Shown here piece after piece: positions 44,512 to 55,891 of a stretch of 64,000 bases of DNA. Both the position numbers and the translations under genes were made by a program. This DNA is from Nigrospora sphaerica. Taxonomy: Eukaryota; Ascomycota; Sordariomycetes; Amphisphaeriales; Apiosporaceae. Where the stretch lies: positions 682,001 to 746,000 of the forward strand of contig JAGVVL010000018.1 of assembly GCA_018287875.1 (NCBI GenBank). Reading direction: 5' to 3'. Below the pieces are notes generated by a model, which saw only the letters and a program-made list of their open reading frames with translations, was not told the origin of the DNA and searched no databases. How positions within the stretch are numbered: position 1 is the stretch's first letter; each line of letters begins with the position of its first letter.

Positions 44512-44800
44512 CATGCACCTGCTTTCCCCTCTACACCGCGAGCACTTCTGCCTCATCTATTTCGCCGTCGTCCGCCATGGCGGCTACACTACGAACACTT
44601 CAGCCTCTTCTATTTCGCCCTCGTCCGCCACGGCGGCTACACCACAAGCACTTCCGCCTCATATATTTCGCCCTGGTCTACCGGCTTCACCCTCATGCAC
44701 TAGCTTCCCCTCTAAACCGTGAGCACTTCTGCCTGATCTACCGGTTTCGCCCTCGTCTACCGGCTTCGCCATCGTCCGCCACGGTGGCGTCTACACCATC
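44512..44800 (+). repeat. imperfect minisatellite, ~53 bp units with a longer higher-order unit
   Basis: Units begin GCACTTCTGCCTCATCTATT and contain TTCGCC...CGTCCGCCAYGGCGGCTACAC; about four degenerate copies. The lead-in CCTCATGCACCTGCTTTCCC recurs as CCTCATGCACTAGCTTCCCC some 180 bp later, showing a higher-order duplication. Confidence 0.75.
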
Positions 44801-45196
44801 CCCAAGAACCCGCCGCGGCGCCACCCGAGCCCCACCTGAAGGCATCATTGTGCGATTTAACAAGCCATTGGTCTTCTAATTTTGAGGTGTCACCACAACT
44901 CGCGAGGCACTTAGCTAGCCTTCCTTTTAGCTAGCTGCGATCTAATGAAAATATTCCTTTGTGCTGAAAAGGGTCATTTCACCACTGCTCCCGTACTGAA
45001 GTCCACCGATAGCCATCTCAGATCCACCGCACCCTTGCTCGTACGATGGAATAAGCCATGACCACGCACGTGTATCCATTGACCAGCCGCCCCCAAAATG
45101 AAACTGATGATTCGCAGGGACTGTCATGGTTTGGAATATTCGCTCGAATATTTTATTCTGCTCTCTTTCAAAGTTGAGTTATGTAGTGGCGGTGGG

Positions 45197-46261
45197 CTAG
45201 TTGAACAGGTCCAATTCGGCGTCGTCCTTGAGGCTCTCCCAGATAGCATCTATCTTGGCGACGGCCTCGGGGCTCAGCGGACCCTTCTGGATCCAGCCGA
45301 CGGTTTGGCGCATCTGGTCGGCGTTCTTGGCACCGATGATGATGGCGTCGCCGAGGTGGCCGCGCAGGAGCGAGTGGTGGGCGAGCCAGCGGTAGGCGAG
45401 CTCGGCGCGCTCGGCACGCTCGGTGGCGGCGACGGCGCCCCAGACGTCGAGGGCGTCGAGGAAGGCGGGCTTCTGGAACATGCGCTGGTAGACGGACGTG
45501 GCGGCGGGCAGGCTGCCGGCGAGGCGGCCCTCGGTGAGGGCAGAGTCGCGCGTCTTGGTCAGGAACCCGCCTGCCACGGGGCTGTAGGCGTAGAAGCTGA
45601 TGCCGTGCCGCCGCAGCGTCGGGAACAGCTCCGCCTCGTACCGCCGCGCCACGGCCGAGTAGATGCCCTGGTACACGGTCGGCGCCACCCACCCCCGCTC
45701 CGCGCTCAGCCGCACCACCTCCTCCACCTCCTTCGCCGTGTAGTTGGACAGCCCGAGCCGCCGAAAGGCGCCCTGCTGGTACAGCTCGTTGAGCCCGGAA
45801 AGCGTGTCGTCGAGCGACGTTCGGCGCTCCGGCCGATGCATGTAGTATATATCCACCTGCATGGCCCGTCAGCGTGGGTTTTCATCGGTTGCGGCCGTGG
45901 CTTCCCCTGAGTCACGGCCTCCGTGCAATGGCAACGGGGGAATGGGATTTTGGAGGCTGGCGGTGAATCTTACACTCTTCACTTTAAGCTTTTCCAGGCT
46001 CTCTTTCCCCGCCTTGATCACCTCGTCCTTGGTGGCGATGATAGGGCCAAACGGCAGGGAACACTTGGTGGCGATGACGAAACCCTTTCCCGCCTCGGCC
46101 TTTCCGAGGAGCTCTTCGCTCATGGGATAGCCCTGCGCGGTGTCGAGCTCGTCGATATTCATCTCGCGAAGGGCATTCAGCCCATGCCGGATTTCTTCTT
46201 CCGTCGAGCCCCAGGCGGCAATGCCGACGACGGATTTGGGAAGGGACGGGGAAGAAGCCAT
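45197..46261 (-). CDS. aldo-keto reductase, AKR7 (aflatoxin aldehyde reductase)-like
   Basis: Exons 46261-45974 and 45856-45197 give 315 residues, typical for the fold. It reduces aldehydes or ketones with NADPH in the cytosol. The catalytic tetrad is visible: Asp and Tyr in LDTAQGYPMSEELLG, Lys in VIATKCSLPFG, His in DIYYMHRPE. The AKR7-type AFRRLGLSNYTAKEVEEV, YQGIYSAVARRYEAELFP and GISFYAYSPVAGGFLTK follow, and the cofactor end is AIIIGAKNADQM. The substrate is not predictable. It is the first gene of the accessory block on the right and reads toward the repeat region. Confidence 0.9.
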
Positions 46262-47460
46262 GATGCAAAGGGGTAACCTGAGGTTGATGGATGTGTATAG
46301 GATGGGAGAGTAGACATCGGACGTATAGGGTTGAGCAAAGTATGGCACTTATAGCATGCCTTCTCCGGATGTAAAGCTTGGAATACGGAGTTAATATTCA
46401 GCCTGCATATACCACGCTATCCGCTCCACAAATATTCTCCACCCCTTTTGCGGTTTCTAAGCTCTCCACGTGCCTCGGGCACCTGGCGCTCTCTGCTTGT
46501 CACGCCGTGATCTCGAGAATGCAGGTCTGCTGCAGTATGCAAGCACCCATCGGATCTCGCTTATCTCCCTAGCTGCCTATGCGGACCAGAGGTTCAGGCG
46601 CAAGCGCACAGTACATAGTATAGCATGGGCGAACCCACCTGCTTACACATGCATTCCATCCAGTCTTTTGCTTTGGCGTTCCACCAAAACGCCTAGTTTC
46701 GTACCTAACGAGATGGAGGCTAGTAGCAACGGAGCCTTGCCGCCTTACTAATCTTTCTTTGCCCCGTTCGGCTTCTTGAATTCCCCGAGGCTCCGTCGTC
46801 TTCTCTGGTTTATTTCTTTTGGCCTTGGACATGGATGCTTTGTGACAAAACTTTAATCCACGCTGGCGGCGCGACCATCGAGTTCCAGAACAGAGGCCGT
46901 TCGGCTTCTTGAGTCCCTCCGCAACCCGTCTTCTTCTCTGGCCTTTTGCCTCCGACATGGATGCTTTGCGGCAAAACATGAATCCACGCTGGCGGCGAGG
47001 CCATCGAGTTCCAGAATAGAGGGGTAACCTCCATCTCAGCAGGCAAATGCGTGTTGATTTATAATCCATGAATTTGTCGAAACTTTCGGGACATCGGATT
47101 CCGCGGGCGCCTCCATCGTAAGCGCCACAAGCGCTGCGTCACGAGTACCTTGGCTACATGTGCATGATAGGGGGTCCGTTTAAGCTTTTGGGTCAGGGCT
47201 CAGCTTCCGGGCCCAAGGTATAGGAGAGTATTAGCGCGACGTACAGTCGATTCATGGGGGACACAGTCAATTCACAGGCCATGTGCGTCTCCTTGGATAT
47301 CCAGTTCTCCTTCCTTTTTTCCTTTTTTTTTTTCCCACTCAGGCCCCTCTTCGAACCGTTTCGAAGGTCGCGATGGGTCTCACACACTCTCTTTTGACAC
47401 GACTTGTCTAGTAGGTCACTCGATAATCGAGCACCTCCTTGCTGTACCGACTTACGACCG
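46262..47460. other. intergenic with tandem duplication
   Basis: 1.2 kb: AKR promoter on the left, tandem duplication at 46766-47022, then the 3' flank of the LLM monooxygenase. No gene seen. Confidence 0.5.
46766..47022. repeat. tandem duplication, two ~130 bp units
   Basis: Units 46766-46898 and 46899-47022. Both start GTTCGGCTTCTTGA and share GACATGGATGCTTTG, AATCCACGCTGGCGGCG and CCATCGAGTTCCAGAA. They differ by substitutions and small indels, so the duplication is not recent. Confidence 0.88.
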
Positions 47461-49327
47461 CTACTCAGGAATGGGATGGTCTTCCGCAGCGACGCCAGCC
47501 TTCCACCGAAAAGACGCCGCGACGTGGCCGGCCGGCGGGCCCTTCTGACCCTCCACCTCATACAGGTTCTCCCGGTATGTGCCCCCGGGGACGGCGTAGT
47601 CGTCCCAGAACAGACCCCGGCTCCGCAGCTCGGGCAGGAGCAACTCGATAATGTCTTTGAACGAGTCGGGAAACAGTGCATACGCCTATGGAGGGGAGGA
47701 GAGAGTGCAGTGTCAGTCTACGCCGTGAGCCGTTGGTAGCAGAGGAGGGCGACTTACGAAGTTGAAACCGTCCACGTCGGCCTCCCTGACCCACGTCTCC
47801 AGGCCATCCGCCACTTGGGACGGCGTACCCACGATGATGGGCCCGTTTCCGCCGATGCTTACGTGCTCGGCGATGGTGTGCTTGGTCCACTTGCTGGTGC
47901 CGGGGGAGAAGCGGGCGTAGCCTTCGACGGTGGACCTGCGTTCTCGTCAGCCCGTAAACGACACGACGCGTCGCCAACAAAAGGGAGGGCCTACCTGACG
48001 GCGTTGCTCTCGACGTGCCGGAGCTCCTCGTCGTCGCCGTACTTGCTGAGGTCGATGCCGGTCCAGCCGCCGAAGAGGGCGAGGGCGCCGTCGGCGTCGG
48101 CGTACTGGCGGAGGTCGGCGAGCTTGGCGTGGGCGTCGGCCTCGGTGCGGCCGAGGATGGGGGTGACGAGGGCGAGAACTTTGATGGCGGCGCCGTCGCG
48201 GCCGTAGCGGTCGCGCGCGAGGGCGCGCACGTCGGTGATGTTGCGGGCGCACACGGCGGGCGCGTGCGCCGACACGAAGATGGCCTCGGCGTGCTGCGCC
48301 GCGAACTGCTTGCCCGAGGGCGACGTGCCCGCCTGCAGCACCACGGGCGTCCGCTGCGGCGACGGCTGGCACAGGTGCGGCCCCGGCACCCGGAAGAAGC
48401 GCCCCGCGTGCCCGATTTCCCGCACGAGCTCCGGCGCCGTGTACACCCCCCGCGCCCGGTCCAGCTGCACCGCGTCGTCGCGCCATGACGACTCGAGCAG
48501 TTTGTAGATGACGCGCATGAACTCTTCGGCCTGCGCGTAGCGGTCGTCGTGCTGGTGTTGCCCTTGTCAGATGCGCGAGACTCGCCGGTGGGGAAAGGGG
48601 CTACGCCTTACTTGGGGTTGTTCTGTCCGGCCGAGGTTCCTGGCGGCAGAGTCAAGATAGCTGGTAACGACCTGAACAAAGGTGAGTCCTCCCGTATTCT
48701 CAACGCGTTGGATCCGCTTTTCTTGCTAAGAAAACTCACGTTCCAGCCGAGTCTGCCAAAAGGGGTCAGCTCGACACTCAGGTACATGACGATGGGCAAG
48801 GAACCTTACCGGCCCCCGCTCAGGTGATCCACCGTCGAGAGTCGCCTAGCCAAGTGATAAGGCTGTTCGTACGTCGTCGACACGGTGACGCCGAAACCGA
48901 GACTGCGTGTAACCGCCGCCATGGCCGACACGACGGCGAGGGGTTCGTTGACGGGCCACTGGGCGCCAGATTTGATGGCGGCATCGAGGCTTTCTTGGTA
49001 CACGTCATAGCCACCTGCATTCGGAACATCAGCGATTCGACAAACCGGCTGCTGGCATCCTTGCCGACTGACCCAGGACATCGGCAATGAAGATCCCATG
49101 GAACTTGGCCTCTTCGAGCATTTTGGCGAGCTCTACCCAGTGAGAGACCTCGTTGAAACGCCAAGACTCGTCTTTCGGGTGCCGCCAGAGACCCGGGGAC
49201 TGGTGCCCACTACCTGCAGTTCCCAAGTGAGCGAAACGAAACGGTCGGGCAGATTTGGCAGCTGGGGCCCGGACATACACATCTCCACGAATGCATTGAG
49301 CACGAGCTTCTTCTTGACTTCGGCCAT
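47461..49327 (-). CDS. LLM-class flavin-dependent monooxygenase (NtaA/SnaA/DszA-like)
   Basis: Eight exons (49327-49279, 49213-49073, 49014-48810, 48752-48740, 48671-48612, 48551-47995, 47935-47758, 47685-47461) give 475 residues. Joined sequence: KKKLVLNAFVEMCSGHQSPG, LWRHPKDESWRFNEVSHWVE, FHGIFIADVLGGYDVYQESL, STTYEQPYHLARRLSTVDHL, SGGRLGWNVVTSYLDSAARN, TPVVLQAGTSPSGKQFAAQH, EHVSIGGNGPIIVGTPSQVA and FPDSFKDIIELLLPELRSRG. This is the FMNH2-dependent, two-component monooxygenase family that attacks aminopolycarboxylates, sulfonates, sulfones or alkanes. A separate flavin reductase would be needed; none was seen here. In fungi these are often of bacterial descent and catabolic. Exon 4 is only 13 bp. 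Substrate unknown. Confidence 0.9.
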
Positions 49328-49713
49328 GCTGAGTCGCAGTACTGGCTAGTTGTCTCAGGGAACAGACGACTGGCTGCCGGGTGTTGGTGACAGGTGTTAT
49401 CGGGCGGGATTACAGCGTTTATAGATGGCATGTAGCAACGCCGGCGTATTTAGAGTCCCTTGCGTGATCGGAGCCGGGACGCGGGGTGACCGATGGCGCA
49501 ATCGTGCCGCCGGGATTGCGCAACGGTACCTACTGCACGATGTCGAACACAAACCGCCCTGCTGCATGCTTCTCCAGCGCTAGTTAATGTCGATCGTATC
49601 TATCTACACCTCAAATACTCCCAAAAATGTGTACTAGTAGGTATGTCGCCTAACGGGTCTATCTTGGCCTCCGATTCTCTTTGTCTCAACAAGTTCGTAC
49701 AGAACAACACACG
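49328..49713. other. intergenic
   Basis: 386 bp: promoter of the LLM monooxygenase and the 3' end of the UNC93-like gene. Nothing recognised. Confidence 0.5.
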
Positions 49714-51410
49714 TCACCCCAGCTTGGTGTCCCTTTGATCTCCCTGAGAGTCCCCACTGTCGTCGCGCACCTCGTGGACGACCTCGGAGCCCGCGCCAAA
49801 ATGACGGATCACGCGCCAGGCAGGATATATCGAAACCGCCCAAAGTCCAAAGTTGATGTAAATGGCGCCAACCTCGGCGAAGAGCGTGATGGACGTGAGC
49901 CCGTAGCTCACGGCCTGCCACGCCGACTCGGTGCCCCGCAGCAACGCCGCGAACCGAATGACCTCGGCCTCGCCGTCTGCGATGTGGGAGATGATAAAGT
50001 ATCTGCACAACGCCGCGTTAGCACGCTTCGAAAGGGGCGAGGTACGGCGTCGGGGCCGACCTACAAAAACATGTAGTTGATCTGGAAGGTGAGGTTGAGG
50101 AGCACGTAGGGCGCAAAAGCGGCGCCGAACCCCTCGCTGGACCAGTCGTACGTCGGGCGCGTGTGCCGGAACCGCGTGGCGAGGACCGTCACCCACAGCC
50201 ACCACGCGCCCGAGGTGATGCAGAGGAGCCAGAAGGTGCTACGCGCGCGAAGCTTGAGGCTGAAGCGCGAGTTGTCCAGCCAGAACTGTCATAATGCTTA
50301 GTCAATGCGGTTCCCGGCGCGTTTTCGCTCAGCTTACCCCCAAGACGTTGCCGGCTATTATACCCGTGACGCCACCGAGGAAGGACCCGAGGGCTCTCGC
50401 GCGGACTGAGAACCAGACTAGAGGTTTTATTAGCGTCTGTGGGAACATACGGCTCCGTCGGGCATCACACACGGGCGAGATAGGTAAAGAAGACGGCCTC
50501 GGCAAAGACGGACTGTCCGATCCACAGCAGGACGAGGAGGAACTTGGGGCGCACGAAATTCCTCGCCATCGTCTTGATCTCATGCCAGGGGCGCTGGTGG
50601 ATGGCGAGGTCGACGCGGACGCCGTCGCGGCGCTGGACGCGCTGCGGCGCGGTGAGGAAGAAGGCGACGAGGGGTCCGGCGGCCTGCAGAGCGATGAAGA
50701 CGAGGTAGACCGAGTAGGCGACCTTGCCGGCGCCGGCGCGGTCGGCGTTGAGGCCGATGTTGACGGCGCCGCCCGTGATCTGGCCCAGGAGGCGGAAGGT
50801 GAGCCACCAGCCGAGCGCGCGCCCCCGGTTCTCCGGCTCGGGGTACGCGATGGCAATGGCCGCCTCGGTCGCCCAGAAGATGCCCGCCGACACGCCGCAC
50901 AAGCACGCCCCCAGAACCGTCAGCCACTCGACGCCGTACCGGTTGTTCACGTACAGCCCCGCCGCGTAGGGGGCGTAGCCCAAGCTGTACGGGAGGGTGG
51001 GGGACTCGTGGTTAACTCTCCGAACCCGGCAGTCGACACGGAAAGGGCCGGGAGTAAACTCACGTTCCGAAAACTAGCGCCCCTTTGACGCCAATGTAGT
51101 GAATCACGGCGCTCGAGAAGGCGCACGAAACCACCATGAGACAGAAGGTGGCCGCGTTGGCCGTGTTCACAAGCGTCGGCGACGCGGCGCCGCCGGCACC
51201 CAGCGAGTTCATGGCGCCCCAAATGCCGGGGGCCATGAAATTGCAGAGACCCAAAATGGTCATGTTGAAAAACGTCGAACGATACCATTTTACTAAGACG
51301 GGGTTAGGGATACAGTTGCTAGGGGGTAAACCAAGTCAGCCAACCTTACCCGGGAAAGTTACGTTTGCAGCAGACGGCGACGCCGTGCCTTCGATGGAAG
51401 GAGCAGACAT
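49714..51410 (-). CDS. UNC93-like MFS membrane protein
   Basis: Exons 51410-51350, 51292-51064, 50984-50473, 50417-50338, 50285-50065 and 50002-49714 give 463 residues. The UNC93/MFS pattern is clear: KWYRSTFFNMTILGLCNFMA, PGIWGAMNSLGAGG, VNTANAATFCLMVVSCAFSS, YVNNRYGVEWLTVLGACLCG, GIFWATEAAIAIAYPEPENR and WWLTFRLLGQITGGAVNIGL, then a cytosolic loop and further helices. About 11-12 membrane passes. Fungal members are presumed transporters or channel-associated proteins of unknown substrate. A loop near AIHQRPWHEI is typical. It sits between the LLM monooxygenase and the MDR reductase, all on the minus strand, so it may move their substrate or product; that is inference. Confidence 0.88.
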
Positions 51411-51970
51411 GGCGGTGGTGAATCTCCGGGCGAAATTAGTATTACTCGGTCCAATCCAGTTCAAAGACAGGCCTGCAGTTGCAACAACAGTCGGTGCATT
51501 TACGGCGTAGCAGCCCGTCTCATATTACGGAAGCCGGCTGGTATTCATCTGCCACATACCACACCAGCGCCGGCGATACGGCCGTTGCTGTTCTGGGCGA
51601 TAAGAAATGTCGTGCTTTTCGCAGGTTTAACACCATAACGCCGGCGGCAAAACATAACCTTGGTCCCTGCCATGACCGGCCCGGGGTCGGATTGCGCTCC
51701 CACCCCCAGCCAGCACACCATTTCCCGTACTGCCGAAAGAAGGTCGTGTATGTACGAACCCTGTCGCCAGAATGCCCTAGCGTGCCCTGTGCCTGGGGCC
51801 AACATGCCGACATCTTCACGGCCCTATCAGTTCGCCGGTCGTTTGATGTTGCATGAACCACCTCGGTGGTATCGCTTCGCGTCTGTAGTGCAAAACTCTA
51901 TTTCGTCCGTTTCCTTCGTTACCCTTGCTCGGTCGATCTAGTACTAGCGGGGGCTTTCCCGGGCTGCGAC
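51411..51970. other. intergenic
   Basis: 560 bp between parallel minus-strand genes. It includes the UNC93-like promoter. No gene seen. Confidence 0.5.
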
Positions 51971-53361
51971 CTACGGCAGATACAGACCCTCATCGCCCGT
52001 CTGTGACGGTGGGTCGTCCAATACGACGATGGCCTTGCCACCGCTGACCTCGCCGCTGCGCATTCTATCTAGTCCCTTGTTTATGCCGCCGAAACCCTCC
52101 TCCACCGCGACGATATCGGGTGCCACCAGAAGTCCCCTCTCCAGTAGTCTCTCCAGCCACAGGCTCAAGGCCTCGCCCACCTCGGGCACCTCGTGATAGA
52201 GCTTGATGGGCACGCTATGGTAGACGAGGTCGGGCGTCTCGGGCTCGCGGGGCAAGCCGGCGAGGCCCACGAGGTGGGCGCGGCTGACGTGGTCCTCGTT
52301 TGGCGTCGGACTCGACGGCGGCGTGAGTCGCGGGGACGCAGCGGCGTCGTTGTCGGCGTCGTCGGGCCCGGACCGCAGGGCGCGCGCGAGCGCGGCGGCC
52401 GAGTCGCGACCGCGGGTGTCGAGGGCGAAGCGCAGGCGGCCGCCGAGGCCGCGGCGGAGGACGGCGACGGCGCGTTCGGGGTCGTGGGCGTCGACGAGGA
52501 GGTCGGGGCGGCGGGCGGCGGGGCCGGCGAGGCGGGCGGCGTGCTTGGCGGCGTCGACGACGACGGCGACGCGCAGGCCGGCGAGGCGCGCGAGCTGCAG
52601 CGCGAGCCCCGCCGAGGTCGAGGAGCCGCCGCCGAGGACGAGCCAGTCGCCGGCGCGCGCGCGCTCGTGCGCCCCCAGCGCCGCCGCCGCCGCCGCCTCC
52701 TTGCCCACCGAGTCGGCCGGCAGCCGCCCGGCCGCCGCCGCCCGGCGCACCACCGCCCGCAGGTCCGGCCCCGACGCCGCCGCCTCCCCGCCAAAGTCCA
52801 CCCCCATGCACACGCCCAGCGCCAGCGCCGCCGCCACGAAGCCGACGCCCAGCGTCGCGCCCGCCCGCGGCGACAGCCCCCGCGGCAGCTTGACCGCGTT
52901 GAAGTCCTGCGCCACCACGTACTCCTGGTACGCCGCCTTGCGCACGTCGCGGTAGTCGGTCGATATCACGATGACCTTGGCACCCGTTTAGCAAACAAAG
53001 CCGAGGCGCCTGCGCGGCACTCCGTTCTTCACGTACCTGGTCTCCGGGCTGGAGCCGCGACTTCTTTCGCGCGGTGCGGACGACGCGGCCCGCGACTTCT
53101 CTCCCCGCGATGTAGGGCAGGGCCGGGATGCCGAAGCCAAAGTCTCTGCCGGACGGTCAGCGTGGCCTAGGCGCCTGTTAAGGGGTTGTCCCCCACTTAC
53201 GGCGCTTTCCAGTCGATAGGGTTCAGTCCAATGACCTGGGACCTGACCAAGACCTCGGCGTCGTGCTGCAGCGCGGGCACCGCGGCCTCGGCGTCGACCA
53301 CATACGGCGACTTGAGCGCATGCAAGACGGCCGCCGTCTGGGTGCACGGGATCTCCTCCAT
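51971..53361 (-). CDS. MDR-family NADPH oxidoreductase (zinc-free alcohol dehydrogenase/enoyl reductase-like)
   Basis: Exons 53361-53201, 53145-53037 and 52975-51971 give 424 residues, longer than the usual 340-370. The GroES-like part shows VIGLNPIDWKAPDFGFG, PYIAGREVAGRVVRT, QPGDQVIVIST and AAYQEYVVAQDFNAVKLPRG, with no zinc ligand cysteines. That is the pattern of quinone oxidoreductases and trans-acting enoyl reductases. The Rossmann part has DWLVLGGGSSTSAGLALQLA. Two alanine-rich extensions (about residues 175-215) and a Ser/Pro/Asp-rich insert near 290-320 account for the extra length. It reduces enones, enoyls or quinones with NADPH; the substrate is unknown. The shared neighbourhood with a Baeyer-Villiger enzyme and an AKR suggests a pathway. 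Confidence 0.85.
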
Positions 53362-55891
53362 GGTGCTGTGGGGTAGGAAGGAAAACGAGGTGGAGGGCGT
53401 GGCGGGCGTGTGTAACTCCTGACTTGCCCGTCTACTGTCGTATGGGATGGCACAATGGGAAAGATGCGCTGACCGAAACACCGGAAAGGAATATGTACCC
53501 TCGAAGGTCGACATGGCCGACTAGCCCGCCGGAAGCCATGTCGCGACGCAATTACCAATCCCACCGGGCAGCATCATACCGCGCATCGGTTTCAGTCCGA
53601 AGTTAGCATGCGCCCTGGCGGAGCGGAGGCTCGGTTTGCACAATTGCGTGATTATGCAGTGCCGAAGCGTCACGACCCAAATCAGGAACCGCGCCATTGC
53701 GCCATACGAGGGGTACACCAATTAGAGTACAACAGCTCCTATCTCTCCGTGGCCCGTTGGAGATAGGTAAATCCAATTATCCCGGTATCTTCCCACTTGG
53801 GGTCGACCTCCACAGCAGAGAGGGCCCCCCCGAGTATCGCACCCACAGCATCTCCCGAGGTCTCGGTGACTTTGCCGGCCACCACCCCACCTGTTCATTA
53901 CAAATCACGTTCCGGGGGAGATTCTATTCCCACTGTGGATAGCGTAGTCGGTTGTGTCAGGTTCTTTGATCGCGGTGAGGTGCAGCCGGCCGATATGCGG
54001 CCGACACCTAGCCAGGGACACTTACAGTGGACGACTGAACTCCTTCCTGGCCCATTAAAAACTTACATGCGCTGGTTATACACTGCTTTCTCGACACTGT
54101 TCGCGTGCCTAAGCATCGTTGGAACTTGAGGCGTTGTTGTGCACACCATAAAGCTCTATATCACTGCACTTGATAGCGAAATCCTCACATCCAACAAAAT
54201 TGGCTTCGCCAATGCGTAATATTGTTAGCTGATGCCGATTCATCGTCCCCGAACTCCTGATTTAATACCAGACTAAACCCCAATATTCCTGTTCTTAAAT
54301 ATGCTGCCAGGTTCGACGACCTGGGTTGGTGGAAAGTTCCAAATCGTTGGATGTGGTAGCTTCAATGACGTGGATCTACGCCTTTATCTCATTAGCCTCC
54401 CAAGATCTATTTATCTTGTGTCCAAGATTACCATCCAAATGTTTGTACGTTTAATAGGGGGTTTCGTTTCATTAACATCATCTCATACCAATTACTTGGA
54501 GGGCGAAAAATCCCCGCATCTCTATTGGTCCGGGTCCTTATCGCGGTGGTTGTCAGATCGCGTGCTCGTGCTGAGTATGATGCCATACGGATTCGAACCA
54601 AAACATTCAGGGTGCGATGTACTGCAAAGAGAATTCTGGCGATTCGGGTAAATTATGCATGTCCGATATCGCAACTCTACCGTATCCCCCTCCTTTTGTT
54701 TGCCACAAGAGGGTTTCTTTGCCACAGTGAAGCGACACATGCCTCAGCTGCATGGGTCCAGGTACACATTTACTTCGCTCTATCTTTTGATGTCTCCGTA
54801 CCAAAAGTGCAGAATGATGAACGTCGGACACAATTTCGCCTTGATATTTCGATGCAAGCACTTGGGTGACGAAGTGCAGTCCCTGCACTGAAACTCGACC
54901 CTCGTACGCAGATTCCGAGTTTTCTAATGCGCTCAAAACTTTTGTTCCCTTCTTCCGTTCATCACTTTTGTGGTTTACCCCTAAGCTGGTCGCCGCAGTG
55001 CGTTCGGTGCCAATTACCCTAATCAATGAGATTTAGTACGTCTCGGCCCCTTTTCAAACTTCTCGGCGTTTTCTCAAGGAAGATGGTCCGGAACATTTCA
55101 CAAAATCTCTTAAGAGATGTCGAAAGCGGGGGCGGACCTATATAGAATGTGGCATCATAGCGCTAGAAAAAGCATGATGGGAGGTTCATGACCAATTGCT
55201 CTTAACAAGAATTCGGTATAGCCTCTCTTTTTTAATTTTCTACCTGATACAATTTCGCCGATTCTGTAGAAGGAGCAATTTTCACGCGATAATAATAGAT
55301 ATCCTCCTACTTTGATGCACTGTCTGGGTTTAACTCCCCTTAGGATAAAGGGTAAAGACTGCTCTTAGGGGCACCCGGACAGAGGAAAATCATGACCAGC
55401 GATCAATCACAAAATGTGAATGTCTGCAATGGCAATGTCAGCACAGATGAGTTATATGGGGGGTCTGTTGGGTCTCTTATCGGTGCCACATCAATAGTGT
55501 GCTATCACAAGTTTGGTAGGTAACGGACAACAACTACACAGCAGGCAGTAGCATCATGGCAGCCAAAAATGGTGCAAGAAATGGCTCCACCCGCGTCACA
55601 TGTACGACGGGACTATTCATTTTATCTCGCATGTGAGGGGTGAGGGGAAGGCCGCTTGCGTGACCCACCACGGGGGTGGTGTCAGTTTAGCTAAGGTGAT
55701 CGCCGGCAGGGATCGTCACCTGCCAACGCACGCACGCAGAAGGCACCGGGGACCTAATTATGATACTCAGGCTGCCCCGTCCGCTTCCAACATCGGGTTC
55801 ATGTCTTTGCGCTGCTCTCCAGAGGACAGTTCGCCAAGCTTACATCTGACGACGTTTTGACAGAACCGTGGTCGTAACCGTTGCAGCAACA
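53362..55891. promoter_or_regulatory. divergent intergenic region with an AT-rich island
   Basis: 2.5 kb between the divergent MDR reductase and Baeyer-Villiger monooxygenase. From about 54100 to 55560 base composition drops to clearly AT-rich, unlike most of the window. Overlapping open frames on both strands at 54525-55026 are not recognisable. The flanks should hold the two promoters. Confidence 0.45.

Larger units (their letters stand above)
43383..45196. other. intergenic with repeat copy B and a minisatellite
   Basis: 1.8 kb without a supported gene. It holds the second ~200 bp element (43636-43834) and the tandem array at about 44512-44800. The frame at 44421-44879 runs through the array and is best explained as repeat-derived. 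Confidence 0.5.

Noticed and set aside
49130..49327. First exon of the LLM monooxygenase extended through GPQLPNLPDRFVS
   Set aside because: That stretch is intron. Splicing at GTATGT (49278) to the AG ending at 49214 restores the conserved EMCSGHQSPG.
54585..54665. B-box-like GGTTCGAATCC on the minus strand, possible tRNA
   Set aside because: No matching A box, cloverleaf or acceptor stem at the right spacing.
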